This document shows positions 11,478-22,067 of a stretch of 64,000 bases of DNA, piece after piece; within the stretch, counting starts at the first letter, position 1; every line of letters starts with the position of its first letter. Both the position numbers and the translations under genes were made by a program. The notes beneath the pieces were generated by a model that saw nothing but the letters and a program-made list of their open reading frames with translations, was not told where the DNA came from and did not search any database. Source of the DNA: Tricholoma matsutake (taxonomy: Eukaryota; Basidiomycota; Agaricomycetes; Agaricales; Tricholomataceae); the NCBI GenBank assembly GCA_026075535.2, contig AP026545.1:6944001-7008000 (forward strand), given 5' to 3'.

Positions 11478-12664
11478 TAAGGCTGAACACGAGTGCACCC
11501 ATGGGTGACCTGGATCCGAACTCATGAGTATTATTGTGCCAACAAGCCATACTCAGATCCGCATGAGTATTTTCCCATGGATCACTCAGATCTGTGAGTG
11601 TAAAACTCGCGAGTATGCAAGTACTTGTAAGTCTTAGAGTAGAATGAGAACTCACAGGTAACTCATGAGTACCTGTATCTTGTATCACACAAGTAGATAG
11701 AAAATATACCAGTACAACACTGATATTAAGTTATCTGAGTAACTGAACTTTCAGTTAGTGTATAATTTGATAACACCTGGGCAGTTCCTTTTGTAAATCA
11801 GTATTCTACACCCTATATAGTATACATCTGTGCTACACAATGAACTAGATGAATGGTCTAGCTGTTCTTTCATGGTGAACACCCTTTCCTCCTCATTCTT
11901 CTAAAAACCTTACAACACTGTAATTCAATAATGCTGGGACTATTCCTTTCGTAAATTGGGGATTCCCACTGCATCTAGCATATATACATTTCCTCCAATG
12001 CACTACTTAAATGGTGCAGCCATTAATTTATAGTAACCACCCTTCCTCCTCATTCTTCTCAAAAACCCATAGCATTGTAACTCAATAACGACAGAACTGT
12101 TCCTTTCGCAAATTGGTATTCGATAAGGTATATAGTATATCTACATTTCTCCCAATGCACTAATTTAATGGTTGTGCCGTTAATTTATGATAAACACCCT
12201 TCCTCCTCATTCTTCTCAAAAACCCATAGCACTGTAACTCAATAACAACACAACCATTCCTTTCGCAAATTGGTATTCAACAAGATATATAATATGTCTA
12301 AATTTCCCCCAATGCACTAATTTAATGGTGCAGCTGTTCACCTATAGTAAACACCCCTTCCTCCTTATTCCTTCAAAAATCCCGAGCAGTGTAGTTAGAT
12401 GATGCTTCAGTGATTCATTTCATAAAGTTGGATTTCCACATGGTATATATTATGTTTACACTCTCCCCAAACCACTAGGTGAATAGTGGATTGGTTCATG
12501 CACAAGTACTTGTACGAGTACTCATGGCCTCCAAAAGCCATACTCAGATCTGCACGAGTATTTTCCCATGGATGACCCAGACCTGTGAGTGTGCATACCC
12601 ATGAGTATTCCCACGGTTCAACCCACAGGTACCTGTGAGTGACCCACACTCATGTTCAGCCTTA
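11478..12664. mobile_element. Non-autonomous hAT-like element, 1187 bp, perfect 8-bp TSD
   Basis: The left end reads TAAGGCTGAACACGAGTG; the reverse complement of the right end reads TAAGGCTGAACATGAGTG. Identical GAGTGGGG copies flank it (11470-11477 and 12665-12672). Subterminal zones are dense in CATGAGTA / TACTCATG and CCCATGGG motifs, as in many hAT elements. The core is a tandem array. It has no transposase frame. Its removal restores the reading frame of gene B, which dates it after the giant transposon. Confidence 0.9.
11760..12450. repeat. Tandem repeat array, ~165-bp period, about four copies
   Basis: Each unit carries TTCCTCCTCATTCTTCT, then an AACTCAATAA-type segment, then ATTCCTTTCGCAAATTGG, then CCAATGCACTAATTTAATGG. 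Units at about 11760, 11930, 12095 and 12260, with a decayed one towards 12420, diverge at the array edges and are most alike in the centre. The array forms the body of the hAT-like element. Confidence 0.8.
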
Positions 12665-14699
12665 GAGTGGGGTGCTCTATCTGGGAGGTGCTGGGGGACT
12701 CATCACTAAAATTGTCAGAATCGGCACTGGCATCATGGGCATTGGCATTGAATTCACCCTGAGGTCCATTAGAATCTGTCTCTGATGATGAGAGAAAAAT
12801 ATCTGCCGCATCAGACGCGGTGGCAAAAGCTGATAGGGGATTTGAGGGTGGAGATGAAGAGGTAGAATCATCGAGGTAGAAGTCAGCAGCATCAATGCCG
12901 GTTGGGGAACCCATAGGGGCAGATGATGAATCAGAACCATATGCCATGGCTGCCTGAAGGGCGGTATGCTGATCAGCATCATTTGCTACACCATCTTCAC
13001 CTTGCCAAACCATGAGTGCCTCGGCATTGGCAGCGGCAGCAGGGACGTGATTGGTAGTGGGAATGGGATGGAATCGGAATCGGCATCGGCAGCAGATAGA
13101 TTAGCAGCAGAGAGATCAGCATCGGCAACAGGGACTGAAGCAACAGGAGTGGGGACAGGAACAATGGGAGCGGTCCCAGCATTGGACACATCGGATTCAG
13201 CGTCTGAAAAATATAAGCCAGCATCGTGACCAGTAACCATGGGTGGTCGACTGTAGGCAGAGACAACTGTTGGGAGACTTGGTGCATCTGACCACTCCTT
13301 CTTTTGCTGTGCGCCATCAGGTAGAGACCCTGCATACCCAGAATGCTGTGCCTTTCCCTTGCCCTTGGTTGCCTGATTGATTGCTAAAACCTCATTCTCT
13401 GCAATATCAACGCCCCAGGTCCACTTGTAGGAGGTTGGGGAAAGGGCCTTCAGGCGCTCAAGTTCTCCCTGTGCATGTGCAGATACCAGTTCCAATTGTC
13501 TTCTTATGGCTGACCATCTCCCAGCATGTCCACGGTTGTTTTTTGATGCCGCTGCCACTGCTGTTGTTAACTTATGTGGTTCGGACTGAAGCTCCTTGAG
13601 CAGGGCTAGCTCATGAAGCTGTTGGAACCCTGCTGATTGCCTGAGATTTGCATTCATTGCAGCCTCTGCTGATGATTTGCAGCCATCTATGAAGTCCTGC
13701 ATCCCATGTGCTTCATTGAACAAATCCCCAATGAGAGCCTGCAGGTCGATGCAAGATCAGCAGTCGGCTTGGCCATCGGCAGCATTGTCTGCTGGCTGGC
13801 TATCAGTGAGCAGTGAGCTGGTGATCACAGGGGCAGGGATATACTGCCGATAGCTATCGAGGCACTTATCCAGGGTGTCACTGGCAAAAATTTGCCCTGG
13901 TGCTGGTTCACTATTGTGGCTCCACCAATCACATACATATGAATCCACCAGACGGCTAGGACCGTCGCTGGCAACACCATCATCCAACGAGGCCAAGAGA
14001 GACAGATGGAATCCAAGGGGTAGGTGGGAGGTCTTTACACTCCCCCCTGTATTCCTATAGGAATCCGATGATTCTGATGATTCCAATCGGACTCCAATCG
14101 GAATCCAACCATATTCCGATGTCATTTTCACCAGCCAAATTGACATGAAATGGCACATTTAGTCCTAGTCCAGTCCGATGTAGTCCAATCAGAGTCTGAT
14201 CAGACTATCAGAATTTCCTAGGAATTTCCGATCATAGAAATCACATAGGACTAGTCCGAAGTTATGCTAAGACATCAGACAACATAGGATTCTGATAAGA
14301 ATGAAAGCAGCCTTGCTTAGTAATATAGTATGAAAAATTAAACGCACAGACAAGAATTGAACACTTGACTACAGAAGATTATGTAAGCATAAACTGACTA
14401 CAATACCATTAGGCTAAACAGTCATTACAGGTAAGTGATCATACTACACTACATACCATTCCCGTGGGTGTGATGACAAAGCATATAGCTGTGTCATCAC
14501 ACCTGCCAGCTCATCAACTCCCACCACCACCACCAACGACGACAAGCACACCACCTCCATCCCCCCACCTCAACCACCTCAACCCAGCAACTCCCACCAC
14601 TCCCACTTCATCCCCATCTCTAGATGAGCCCCCAAGACTGGAAACGACTGGTTTCAATGCCGAACGATGCCCAAATGACGCAATCATCATTTGGGCCAT

Positions 14700-15435
14700 A
14701 GTAAGTTTTTTTTTTCATTCGTTTTTACTTTTGTAAACTAACTAATTCATTTGTTTTGTTTCTAGGTTCTAATCTACATGAGTAACGATGGACTGATGTG
14801 AGCCAAACCCACACCCAATGACGCCCCTGGCAACCCCCCTCCTCCCCATCAAAATGGGATGTGAGGGTATCAATCATGGTCAGGAGCACGGGGAGTAACA
14901 CCAGGAGACCCCAAAAGGGGAATACCCGCCCGGTAAGCACCACCCAACCCCTCCCCTTGTGCCACGTCACTGACAAACTGACAATGCACCCACCCCACGC
15001 CTATGAGCTGCTGCTCGTAGGGTGGATCATGAGTGCATGGACCCCCCATGACACCAATGACATCCAGCACCCCCCATCACCGCCGTGAGCGACTGCTCAC
15101 AGGGTGTATATGGGGTGCGAGAACACGGGAATGGCGTGGAGGGACAACGACGGCACCAAACGACACGCCTACGAGCAGCTGCCCGTAGGGTGGTTCGTGG
15201 GTGCAGACAATGAGGGGGATGAATGACAAGGGTGACAAAACGACAAGGGGAAAGGGAAACGACGACCAGAAGGGGAGATGATGGTGACACCCGCCCCATG
15301 CATGCCTACGAGCATCTGCTCGTAGGGTGTTTAAGGGGAGGGGGAGGGAGGGAGGGGACGATGGACAAACACCGCCATCAACATACGATGCACCACCCAC
15401 CACTAGCCTCGCGAGCAACTGCTCGTGGGGTGGAT
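14700..15435. repeat. Cargo module with intron-like motif and five GAGCNNCTGCTC palindromes
   Basis: An intron-like stretch (GGGCCATAGTAAGT, CTAACTAA branch-like site, TTTCTAGG at about 14695-14767) is followed by five imperfect palindromes: CTATGAGCTGCTGCTCGTAG (15001), one at 15083, 15167, 15304 and 15406. Each is followed by GGGTG(G). Spacing is roughly 75-130 bp. Related modules lie at 34.86-35.32 kb and 54.6-55.2 kb. No convincing protein is encoded. Confidence 0.7.
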
Positions 15436-15774
15436 GGTGGGTGGAACAACGAGGGAGGTGAGGTGAGGGAGGGGAAACAATGGGACAGGGCTGACGAGAC
15501 AGCCAATGCGACGCACCACCACCCCCTCCCCCCTGTGAAACGGGGGGGTGGGTTTTTTTTGTAGAATTTAAAATAGTATAATTAAATAGTATAATTAATT
15601 CTCCCCCTCGTGTTTGCATGGGGGGTTTTTTAAAAATCTATATTAGTTATCTACTCCCTCGCGAAGATGCGAGGGCTCAACAATTTTTTTTCGAGCTCTT
15701 GTGAGAGAGGTTAAAAATAAGTGAACTAATCCTAAGTGCTTTAAATAGACTTTATATTACATATTTATTAATGC

Positions 15775-15850
15775 TCCTGTGGCTCAACTGGTTGAGCACT
15801 TGTTTGGTAGTCATGTCATGTATATCCCAAGGTCTAGAGTTCAATTCCTG
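15775..15850 (+). ncRNA. tRNA-like segment with pol III A- and B-box motifs (possible SINE/decayed tRNA)
   Basis: GCTCCTGTGGCTCAACTGGTTGAGC forms a good D-arm whose TGGCTCAACTGG matches an A box. Some 55 bases later GAGTTCAATTCC matches a B box inside a T-arm-like stem. The 3' acceptor strand does not pair with GCTCCTG and the anticodon arm is poor, so it is not a working tRNA. It could be a tRNA-derived promoter in a SINE-like repeat. Confidence 0.4.
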
Positions 15851-16547
15851 CTCTGTCCATTTATTTTGTAAGCACTTTCATCAAGTTAAGTCTGCTGAAA
15901 TGGTGTGGTATTCCGACTACTACCTGTTGAAATTGCATAGGACTTTACTCGGAATTTACTAGGAATTTCTTGGAAATAAAAGTAGATGGTCATCAAGATA
16001 CATTCTGATCGGATTCCCATCGGACTCCTAGGACTAGTGTTGGACTAGTAGGACTCCTATCAGAAAACTCAGACTCCTAGGACTCCGATAGGAATATGGG
16101 GGGGAGTGCAAAGTTTACGGTAGGTGGTCCAAATTCACATCGGCGAGACTGTTGGCCAAGGACCGAAGAAGGATTGGCACATCCATCATAAGGCCAATGG
16201 AGGTGCCGATGCCAATCCAAGACATGACATACATCTGTCATACTTGTCAGTGATGTATACTTACTTCCTTTAGGAAAGATCTCAACATACAAGCTTGGCA
16301 TAGAGAATTTTTTGCATCCAACATTGTTTTACAAAGTTTGCCTGGTCTAACTCCAACAAAACTTGATGGAATCGGGACTCTGCATACCAAATGATCTCTT
16401 GTGTCCGCATTTAGAGTTGCCCTTTCGGGCCCGATTGCAAAGAAAAAGGGTTGAAGATTGAGAGACTTTTGTTCAACATGGTCGTGGTTGGTGATCAAGA
16501 TAATTGTGTTTACATCATGTTTACATAATACATGTGGCCCTTTTCAG

Positions 16548-18686
16548 TCAGAGAGGGGAGATATAATCGGCATTTGTTGATCTAAATGCATTGTCAGCCC
16601 TCAATGCTAATTCATACCATGAAGCATGCTGGCAATTAGCATAGGCTAGTGGACCAGGAAGGGTATTCTCGGACTGTGAGGCTGACTGCCACCATTGGCT
16701 GTGATAGATGAAATACCACACAGTCCACTGCATTTCATATGTGACCAGTAGAAATTCCTCCCTCCATCAATTTCTCTGAGCCCATGAACGAAGCCAATGT
16801 ACTCGCCTGACTATGAAAATTGTTAGTACAATGAATACGGATGGCTACAAAATATATTTACATTCCCAGAATCGGCCGGCATCGGCAATGGCATCAGGAA
16901 TGGGAATGGCATCAGCATCAGCCATGAGACCAGTACAAATGTGGGAATTATGCCAAATCCAGGACAGACGAACAGAGGTGGAACCAGGTACATTCAGATT
17001 CAAAATAGCTGTGCTGGCATTGAGGTCATCCTTCAATAACTGCTGAAACATACTCAATGTGTCATCATCACAATCCAGTGCCAGCATTTGGCTATGGCAA
17101 TGGTTATACATTTGGGCATGCAAGCTAATTTTGTTAACCAACTCGTGGACAACAGCTCGTGACTGGGTGCAAACTCCCTTTCGTGGTGCCACTCGAATAA
17201 TGTGTGAATATTGAAATGATGTGTCAGCAATGAGCTCTTGCAGCTGGTGCAGCAGTCGGTTTCATCCAATGCCATAAGCAGGACATGCGCCAAAGCTCAT
17301 GGTAGAGATTGACCACTTCGGCAGGCCTCATTGGCAATGTTACACGTCGAATCAGCTGGTAAAACTGATAGGCCGATGCCTTTAATTCCAGATTACAGAG
17401 CCGAAAATAGTCTAGGACCTGCACAGTGAACAGAGTCCGTATGTTGGTGAAGCTTGTGGGTAGTAAGCTACTGGTTACCAGGTCCAAGGGAATTTGGTGT
17501 TCCCCCTGACACTGGCAGGTAACCATCGCCAAGTGATGTATTCCATTTGTATGGACCACACAAATATAACTGTTGTTCAGGGCATCAGCAGTTGGGATGG
17601 CATCGGCAGTTGGGACAGCATCGGCAGTTGGGACGACATTGGCAGCAGGTATGGCATTGGCAGCTGGGACGGCATTGGCAGTTTGATTAGGATTAAGCAA
17701 ATATGGTTGAAACCCATGGAGGTTGTCATCGGCATGCTCAACTTCAGATTTGTCATTGCCATCAAAGAAGTCTTGGAAACCGTTCTCAACATCAATATTC
17801 CCCTTCCCTTGACGCCAAAGGGCATCAAGGTGATTAAAAAATGCTGAGTCGGCCCCAGTTTCATCTTTGGCCCAGTCGTTGGCCTGAGACTCATTATAGG
17901 TGTTCGAGGTTGAGTCAGGTGAAGAGGGCCAGTGCTGGTGCCATTGCTGATTGTTTGCCTGCCAATTGGCTGACTCTTGCTCTGCTTTATCCTTCACATC
18001 TTCAAATGTCTCCAGATATTTCAATTGGAAGTTCAGAGCGTTGCAAATCGGCTGATCCATCTGGTGCTGGACTAAAATGTATGTGCTGACCTCCCATAGC
18101 TCAGCCCAGCGGAAGTGCATGCCAGTCCAGCATTCAATGCGATGGAAGGGATTTTGCCTGTGGGTTACATGCATGCATGTGCGGCAAAGCGTGCTTCCCA
18201 GTGAACAATCAACACATTGCCAAATTGCCCGTTTATTGAATGGACAGTGGTTGCAAACTTGTTTGTCAACCGACCATGCCTGCCGAGCGAGGGATGCTTG
18301 CAGCAATTCATCTACTCGTCCCACAAACTCTGGTACATAGTCTCACTGTCTCTATTATTTGTATATGAGCCTCGCTCCATAAGCAATCAGTGTCAGAAAC
18401 TAACCATGCCGATGTGTGGCCGCGTCAGCTCAGCAGCCACCTGAGGTTCTTGCATGTCCCATTCTGGAGCAACATTGGGATTATCCTGTATAACAGAATT
18501 TGATTGACCCAGTTCTTCCACTGCAGTCAGGGGGACCTTGATGCACTTTGTTTTTGGTCCATGTTTCGTGTTGACCTCAACTTCTACATGTGTAACAGTA
18601 TTGACTGCATTGTCATTGTCCTCATGCAGGGGGGCATTCTTCTTTGATCTTCTCTTTCACTTGTAAGGAACTCTTGTTAGGCTCAT
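16548..18686 (-). pseudogene. KDZ-superfamily transposase with CxC2 cluster, catalytic core deleted
   Basis: From ATG 18686-18684 (TGA a few codons later) the N-terminus reads ...PLHEDNDNAVNTVTHVEVEV. After an intron-like gap at 18418-18330, the CxC2 cluster follows: CNHC-x8-WQCVDC, LCRTCMHVTH, NPFHRIECWTG, LW. Next come an Asn/Gln/Trp-rich linker, a PTADA repeat spacer, and the conserved FTVQVLDYFRLCNLELK...YHELWRM block (to about 17250). At 17250-17200 sequence jumps, with a frame change, to the C-terminal block (RAVVHELVNKISLHAQ, CHSQMLALDCDDDTL, NVPGSTSVRLSWIWH; 17170-16930). A last piece, MQWTVWYFIYHS...NADYISPL, ends at 16548. The DDE-type catalytic region between is absent. In the family this protein cuts and pastes the element. 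A divergent gene C starts 172 bp away. Confidence 0.88.
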
Positions 18687-18857
18687 GATGATTTGGGGTG
18701 AGTCACAATGACACCCAATTATTGATGGGGGTATTGTACTATCAACCTCATGTGATCCTCGTGTGATCCTCGTGTGATCCTCGTGTGATCCTCGTGTCGA
18801 TGATATGTTTTATGTCAATGACAAGAATGATTCTTTCCTTCACATCAGTCCCCCCCA
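18687..18857. promoter_or_regulatory. Divergent intergenic region between KDZ relic and gene C, with 11-bp tandem repeat
   Basis: The 171-bp gap between two divergent starts contains about four to five copies of TGTGATCCTCG (about 18748-18802). Such a short shared promoter could co-express transposase and gene C. No clear TATA box was seen; regulation by the repeat is inference. Confidence 0.45.
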
Positions 18858-21393
18858 ATGCCGCCTGAGCCATCAGAGAACCCGCGGTTGAGACAGTACT
18901 GGAAGGGAAGCAGATATATGGTTGAAGAGTGGAAGATCATTGAGCCTTATAAAGTTGCATTCCGATTGCAGGAATCAAAAGCTGGCCGATTGCAAATACT
19001 CAAGTGCGACATCCTCCCAGCAATATTCAACTACTGGGCATCAATTGACAGGGCCCCTGTGGATGAGGAGGAGAGTCACATTCGTGCCAAGGTAAACTCA
19101 CAAGCATGTGAAGGTTGTATTATTGATCACATTGCCAGGAACTAACAACCTGGCTTTCCAACAACTGGCAAATGACCAAAGGCCTCTCACAGAATTGAAC
19201 CACTTCAAAGTAAAGTGGTCGGAAGTCATTTGGAGCTTGTACCGGGACCGAGTTTTCCAACAGATCGCAAACCTGTTAGGTGTTGAGGACGCCACCACAA
19301 GTACACCAGGATGGTTCCAAGCATGACTGCCAGCTATCAAGCATGTTTTCGACACCATGAATGCAGAGGAGAAAGCCATCCTTGAAGTCAAACAGGAGAA
19401 AATGATGCAGGAAGGATATCCTGAGCAGACAAAGCAAGTGTAAGTTGAAGCCGATGCCATTGCTGGACATAACGAACATTTCACAGTCTAGCAGACAAAT
19501 ACCTCCTTAAATGTGTGGTGGAGAATGCACAACAACAGTGGCTGGAAATGGGGGTGTTGTCTGTGATGTTTACAGCCTATACTGCACCTAATGGTTTGAT
19601 GGTTGTTGACATGTGAGTCCCCAAATCATTTACTGCCAATGCGATGCCGATGCTGATGCCGACTCCAGTCACGAAAATGTTGCCTCTCTGATAGCCACCC
19701 CTGCATGATCGTTTCTGGACACATATCATGATCAAGTAACTGAACTGAAGCAAAACTTTATGAGTTATATCAAGTTTTTATGCCCATCACACCTTGCTTC
19801 AAGGTCGGCAACACAACATAACACAACACTAACCCGATTAACAATGACTAACAATGGCTTCCCGATCCTTCCCACATCATGGAAAGGATCACAATTCAAG
19901 AAAAAAGAGCTGGAAGAATGGTTTATGTTGTATGTTGGCCAGCATTACAGTATGTTGACTTCCTATTCCACAAACCATTACTCATCTCCTGCAGAACTAG
20001 CAAACAATGGTTGTAGTCGCCATATCCCATTCAAAGCAATTGCAGATCGGACATCATCATTTGTCAGTCCAGAATATCTCCCAGCTAGGTTCAAAATCAG
20101 AGACCCATGGAACATGCACAAGAGTATCATAGAAGACTTCTTTGACCATGTTCTGCAGCGACAAATAGTGCAGGGCCCTGCAAGAGCATTCCGGTTCAAA
20201 GCGATCAAAGCCATGGATGGGAGTGTGGCTCCTGCACACTATCCAAATGATTTGAATAACCCTTCACCCTCCCAACACATTTCCAAATGCAGGGGCCGAA
20301 GAAATGACGATCCCGATCCTCAGAGCGGCACCAAGCTCGGGGCCGTTGCCACTGCCGATGCCAATGCTGAACCGCTGTCTGCAAACCACAGGGGCCAAAG
20401 AAATGATGATGCTGATGCCGATCCTCAATCCAGCACCAAACTGGAGGCTGTTGCCGCTGCTGAACCACCTGCTGCATCAAGAGGCAGAAAAGTTGTCAAA
20501 GGCAAACCCAAGCGCAAGGAAGCTCGCTGAATATCAACTGCAGGACAGACCCCAAATTCTGATACAACTGAATCACAATATGTCCAAGTGGATCAAATGA
20601 CAATGGATAGCCTCTGCATGGTTGGTGTCACTCAACCACAGCCAATTAATGGTCCTAGTGACAGTGAACCAGAATATCTCATTCCTCAACACATTTACAT
20701 GAGATACATCATGCCTGGATCAGCTGGAAATGCCATTGTAAATGATCCCCCATGCCCAATTGATCCATTTCTGTTGGATATACCTCAAGAGAGCTCACAA
20801 CACCCTAAGCCTTGACCACTTTTAGGGGGAAATTGGACAGAGCATCCTATTGCAAGGGCAAGGGCTTTAGCAGTATTAGTGGGATGTGGAACGGCAACAG
20901 TGGCATGGGCAATGGCAACACCAATATCGGCAATGGCAACATCAATATTGGGAATGGCAACACCAATATCGGCAACAGCACCACTAGGATCGGCAATGGC
21001 AACACCAATATTGGCAACGGCAACAGTACAATCGGCAACGGCAACACCAATATCGGCAACAGCACCACTAGGATTGGCAACGGCAACACCAATATTGGCA
21101 ATGGCAACAGTACAATTGGCAATGGCAGCACCAATATCGGCAACGGCACCACTAGGATCGGCAATGGCAACACCAATATTGGCAATGGCACCAGTAGGAT
21201 CGGCAATGGAAACACCAACATTGGCAACGGCAAAAATATGATCGGCAACAGCAACATCAGGATTGGCAGCAAATCCATCCTCCACACGAGCACAACCTAT
21301 CCAAAGGACAGCCGATGACCTTGCACAGCAGGAAGCCATTTCAACCCAGGCTGTTGGGAGGAGACAGAGAATTAAAACAGTGAAATTTGCTGC
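18858..21393 (+). pseudogene. Gene C: large unknown protein of the giant transposon, several TGA codons
   Basis: Exon 1 (18858-19091) reads MPPEPSENPRLRQYWKGSRY...; a 47-nt GT-AG intron follows. Exon 2 (from 19139) has ELTTWLSNNWQMTK, a 1-nt frame slip, then PLTELNHFKVKWSEVIWSLY and PAIKHVFDTMNAEEKAILE. Further exons give LADKYLLKCVVENAQQQW and SYIKFLCPSHLASRS. The last exon runs in one frame from about 19680 to TAG 21393, with TGA at about 19707, 20528, 20813 and 21239. Each is explicable as CGA to TGA. Its tail is an (ATPISAMA)-type repeat. I recall similar uncharacterised proteins being widespread in agaricomycete genomes, but know no function. It is transcribed divergently from the KDZ relic, suggesting an accessory transposition protein (inference). 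Confidence 0.72.
20880..21290 (+). repeat. Minisatellite of GGCAATGGCAACACCAATAT units in gene C
   Basis: About 20 units built from GGCAA(T/C)GGCAACACCAATAT and shorter GGCACCACTAGGATC variants. It stays open on several frames of both strands, so its frames on the minus strand and the GNGNTNIGNG frame are shadows. The frame continuous with gene C encodes Ala/Thr/Pro/Met-rich repeats. Confidence 0.85.
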
Positions 21394-22033
21394 ATAGATT
21401 TACAAATAAAACACTATGTAATGTGAAAAAAAAGATAGTCCAACTTTTATGTACATGCCAAATCACATCTATTCTTTTCTGCCTCGCTTCATCTCCCCTC
21501 TGTCCTCAGATTTTCCTGCTCTCTTCCTTGGGTTCGGCTGAGGGGTGGTACTTCTGGAACGTAGTCCAGATGGACCAGGGGTCAGCCTGCATGGGGATCG
21601 GTGCAGCTGTGCAGGGGGAGGGGAGGGCTGGGGTGAGGTGATTACATTGACTGCCGATGCCGGTGGGGTAAGTGCCGATGCCGGGGCGGCAGGCTCGGGC
21701 TCGGCAAGCGACATTGGGGGGAAGAGGAGAGAGAGTGGTGGGGCCATTGATGTTGTGGGCTGTACCATTTCTTGAGAATCCTGTGGTGTGGCCAGAATAA
21801 TTTGGATGGGGGGGGCGCCAGCCAAGGATGCTTCCCCTGCCACCTCTTCCAGCACAGCCAGTCCCTCCTCACCATGCTCAGGCTCATTGTTACCCTTGAC
21901 AAATCCCCCCTCCTCAACCAGTTCTGCCATCTGTTTGTCTTTGTTGCCGGCAGCGGCAACAGGAGCAGCAACAGGAGTGGGAGCAGCAGTTGGGGCAGCA
22001 GCAGGAGTGGCAGTGGCAGTGGCAGCAGGAGTG

Positions 22034-22067
<34 letters not shown>

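Larger units (their letters stand above)
14028..16118. mobile_element. Non-autonomous element, 2091 bp, 9-bp TSD (Mutator-like?)
   Basis: Identical GGTAGGTGG copies at 14019-14027 and 16119-16127 bracket ends that read GAGGTCTTTACACTCCCCCC and, from the other side, GTAAACTTTGCACTCCCCCC. Beyond them both subterminal zones carry TATTCCTAT, TCCGAT and GGACTAGTCC motifs. A 9-bp duplication is typical of Mutator-like elements, but the ends share only part of the first 10 bases, so superfamily is unsettled. Gene B's frame is continuous after removal (2100 bp in all). The interior holds the intron/palindrome module and a tRNA-like segment. Confidence 0.75.
11366..16500 (-). pseudogene. Gene B: unknown protein encoded by the giant transposon, split by two insertions
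   Basis: Reading leftwards, a possible first segment (about 16498-16250, ending LCQACMLRSFLKE) is followed by an intron-like GTAAGT...CTGAC...ACAG only about 30 nt long. Next comes SWIGIGTSIGLMMDVPILL. Removing the 14028-16118 element and one 9-bp target copy gives LADVNLDHLPLGFHLSLLAS continuously into 14018-13757. A TGA near 13754 interrupts; the frame continues through a helical region (13723 onwards), an Asp/Ala-rich spacer, and to 12665. Removing the hAT-like element restores EHPTPSCITLPIYTHADFD, ending with TGA at 11366-11368. I do not recognise the family. Start and 5' exons are uncertain. It lies directly downstream of the KDZ relic on the same strand. Confidence 0.6.

Noticed and set aside
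11478..12664. Tandem units as a possible CRISPR-like array
   Set aside because: Units of about 165 bp diverge along their whole length and lie inside a TIR element in a eukaryotic context; there is no repeat-spacer structure.
14019..16127. Assignment of the 2.1 kb element to hAT on the basis of its TCCGAT-rich subterminal zones
   Set aside because: The flanking duplication is 9 bp, not 8, and the first bases of the two ends agree poorly, so hAT is not supported.
20785..21339. Long open frames on both strands through the gene C minisatellite (including GNGNTNIGNG and VAVADIGVAIA repeats)
   Set aside because: They arise because the repeat unit lacks stop codons in several frames. Only the plus-strand frame continuous with the last exon of gene C is tied to non-repetitive coding sequence.
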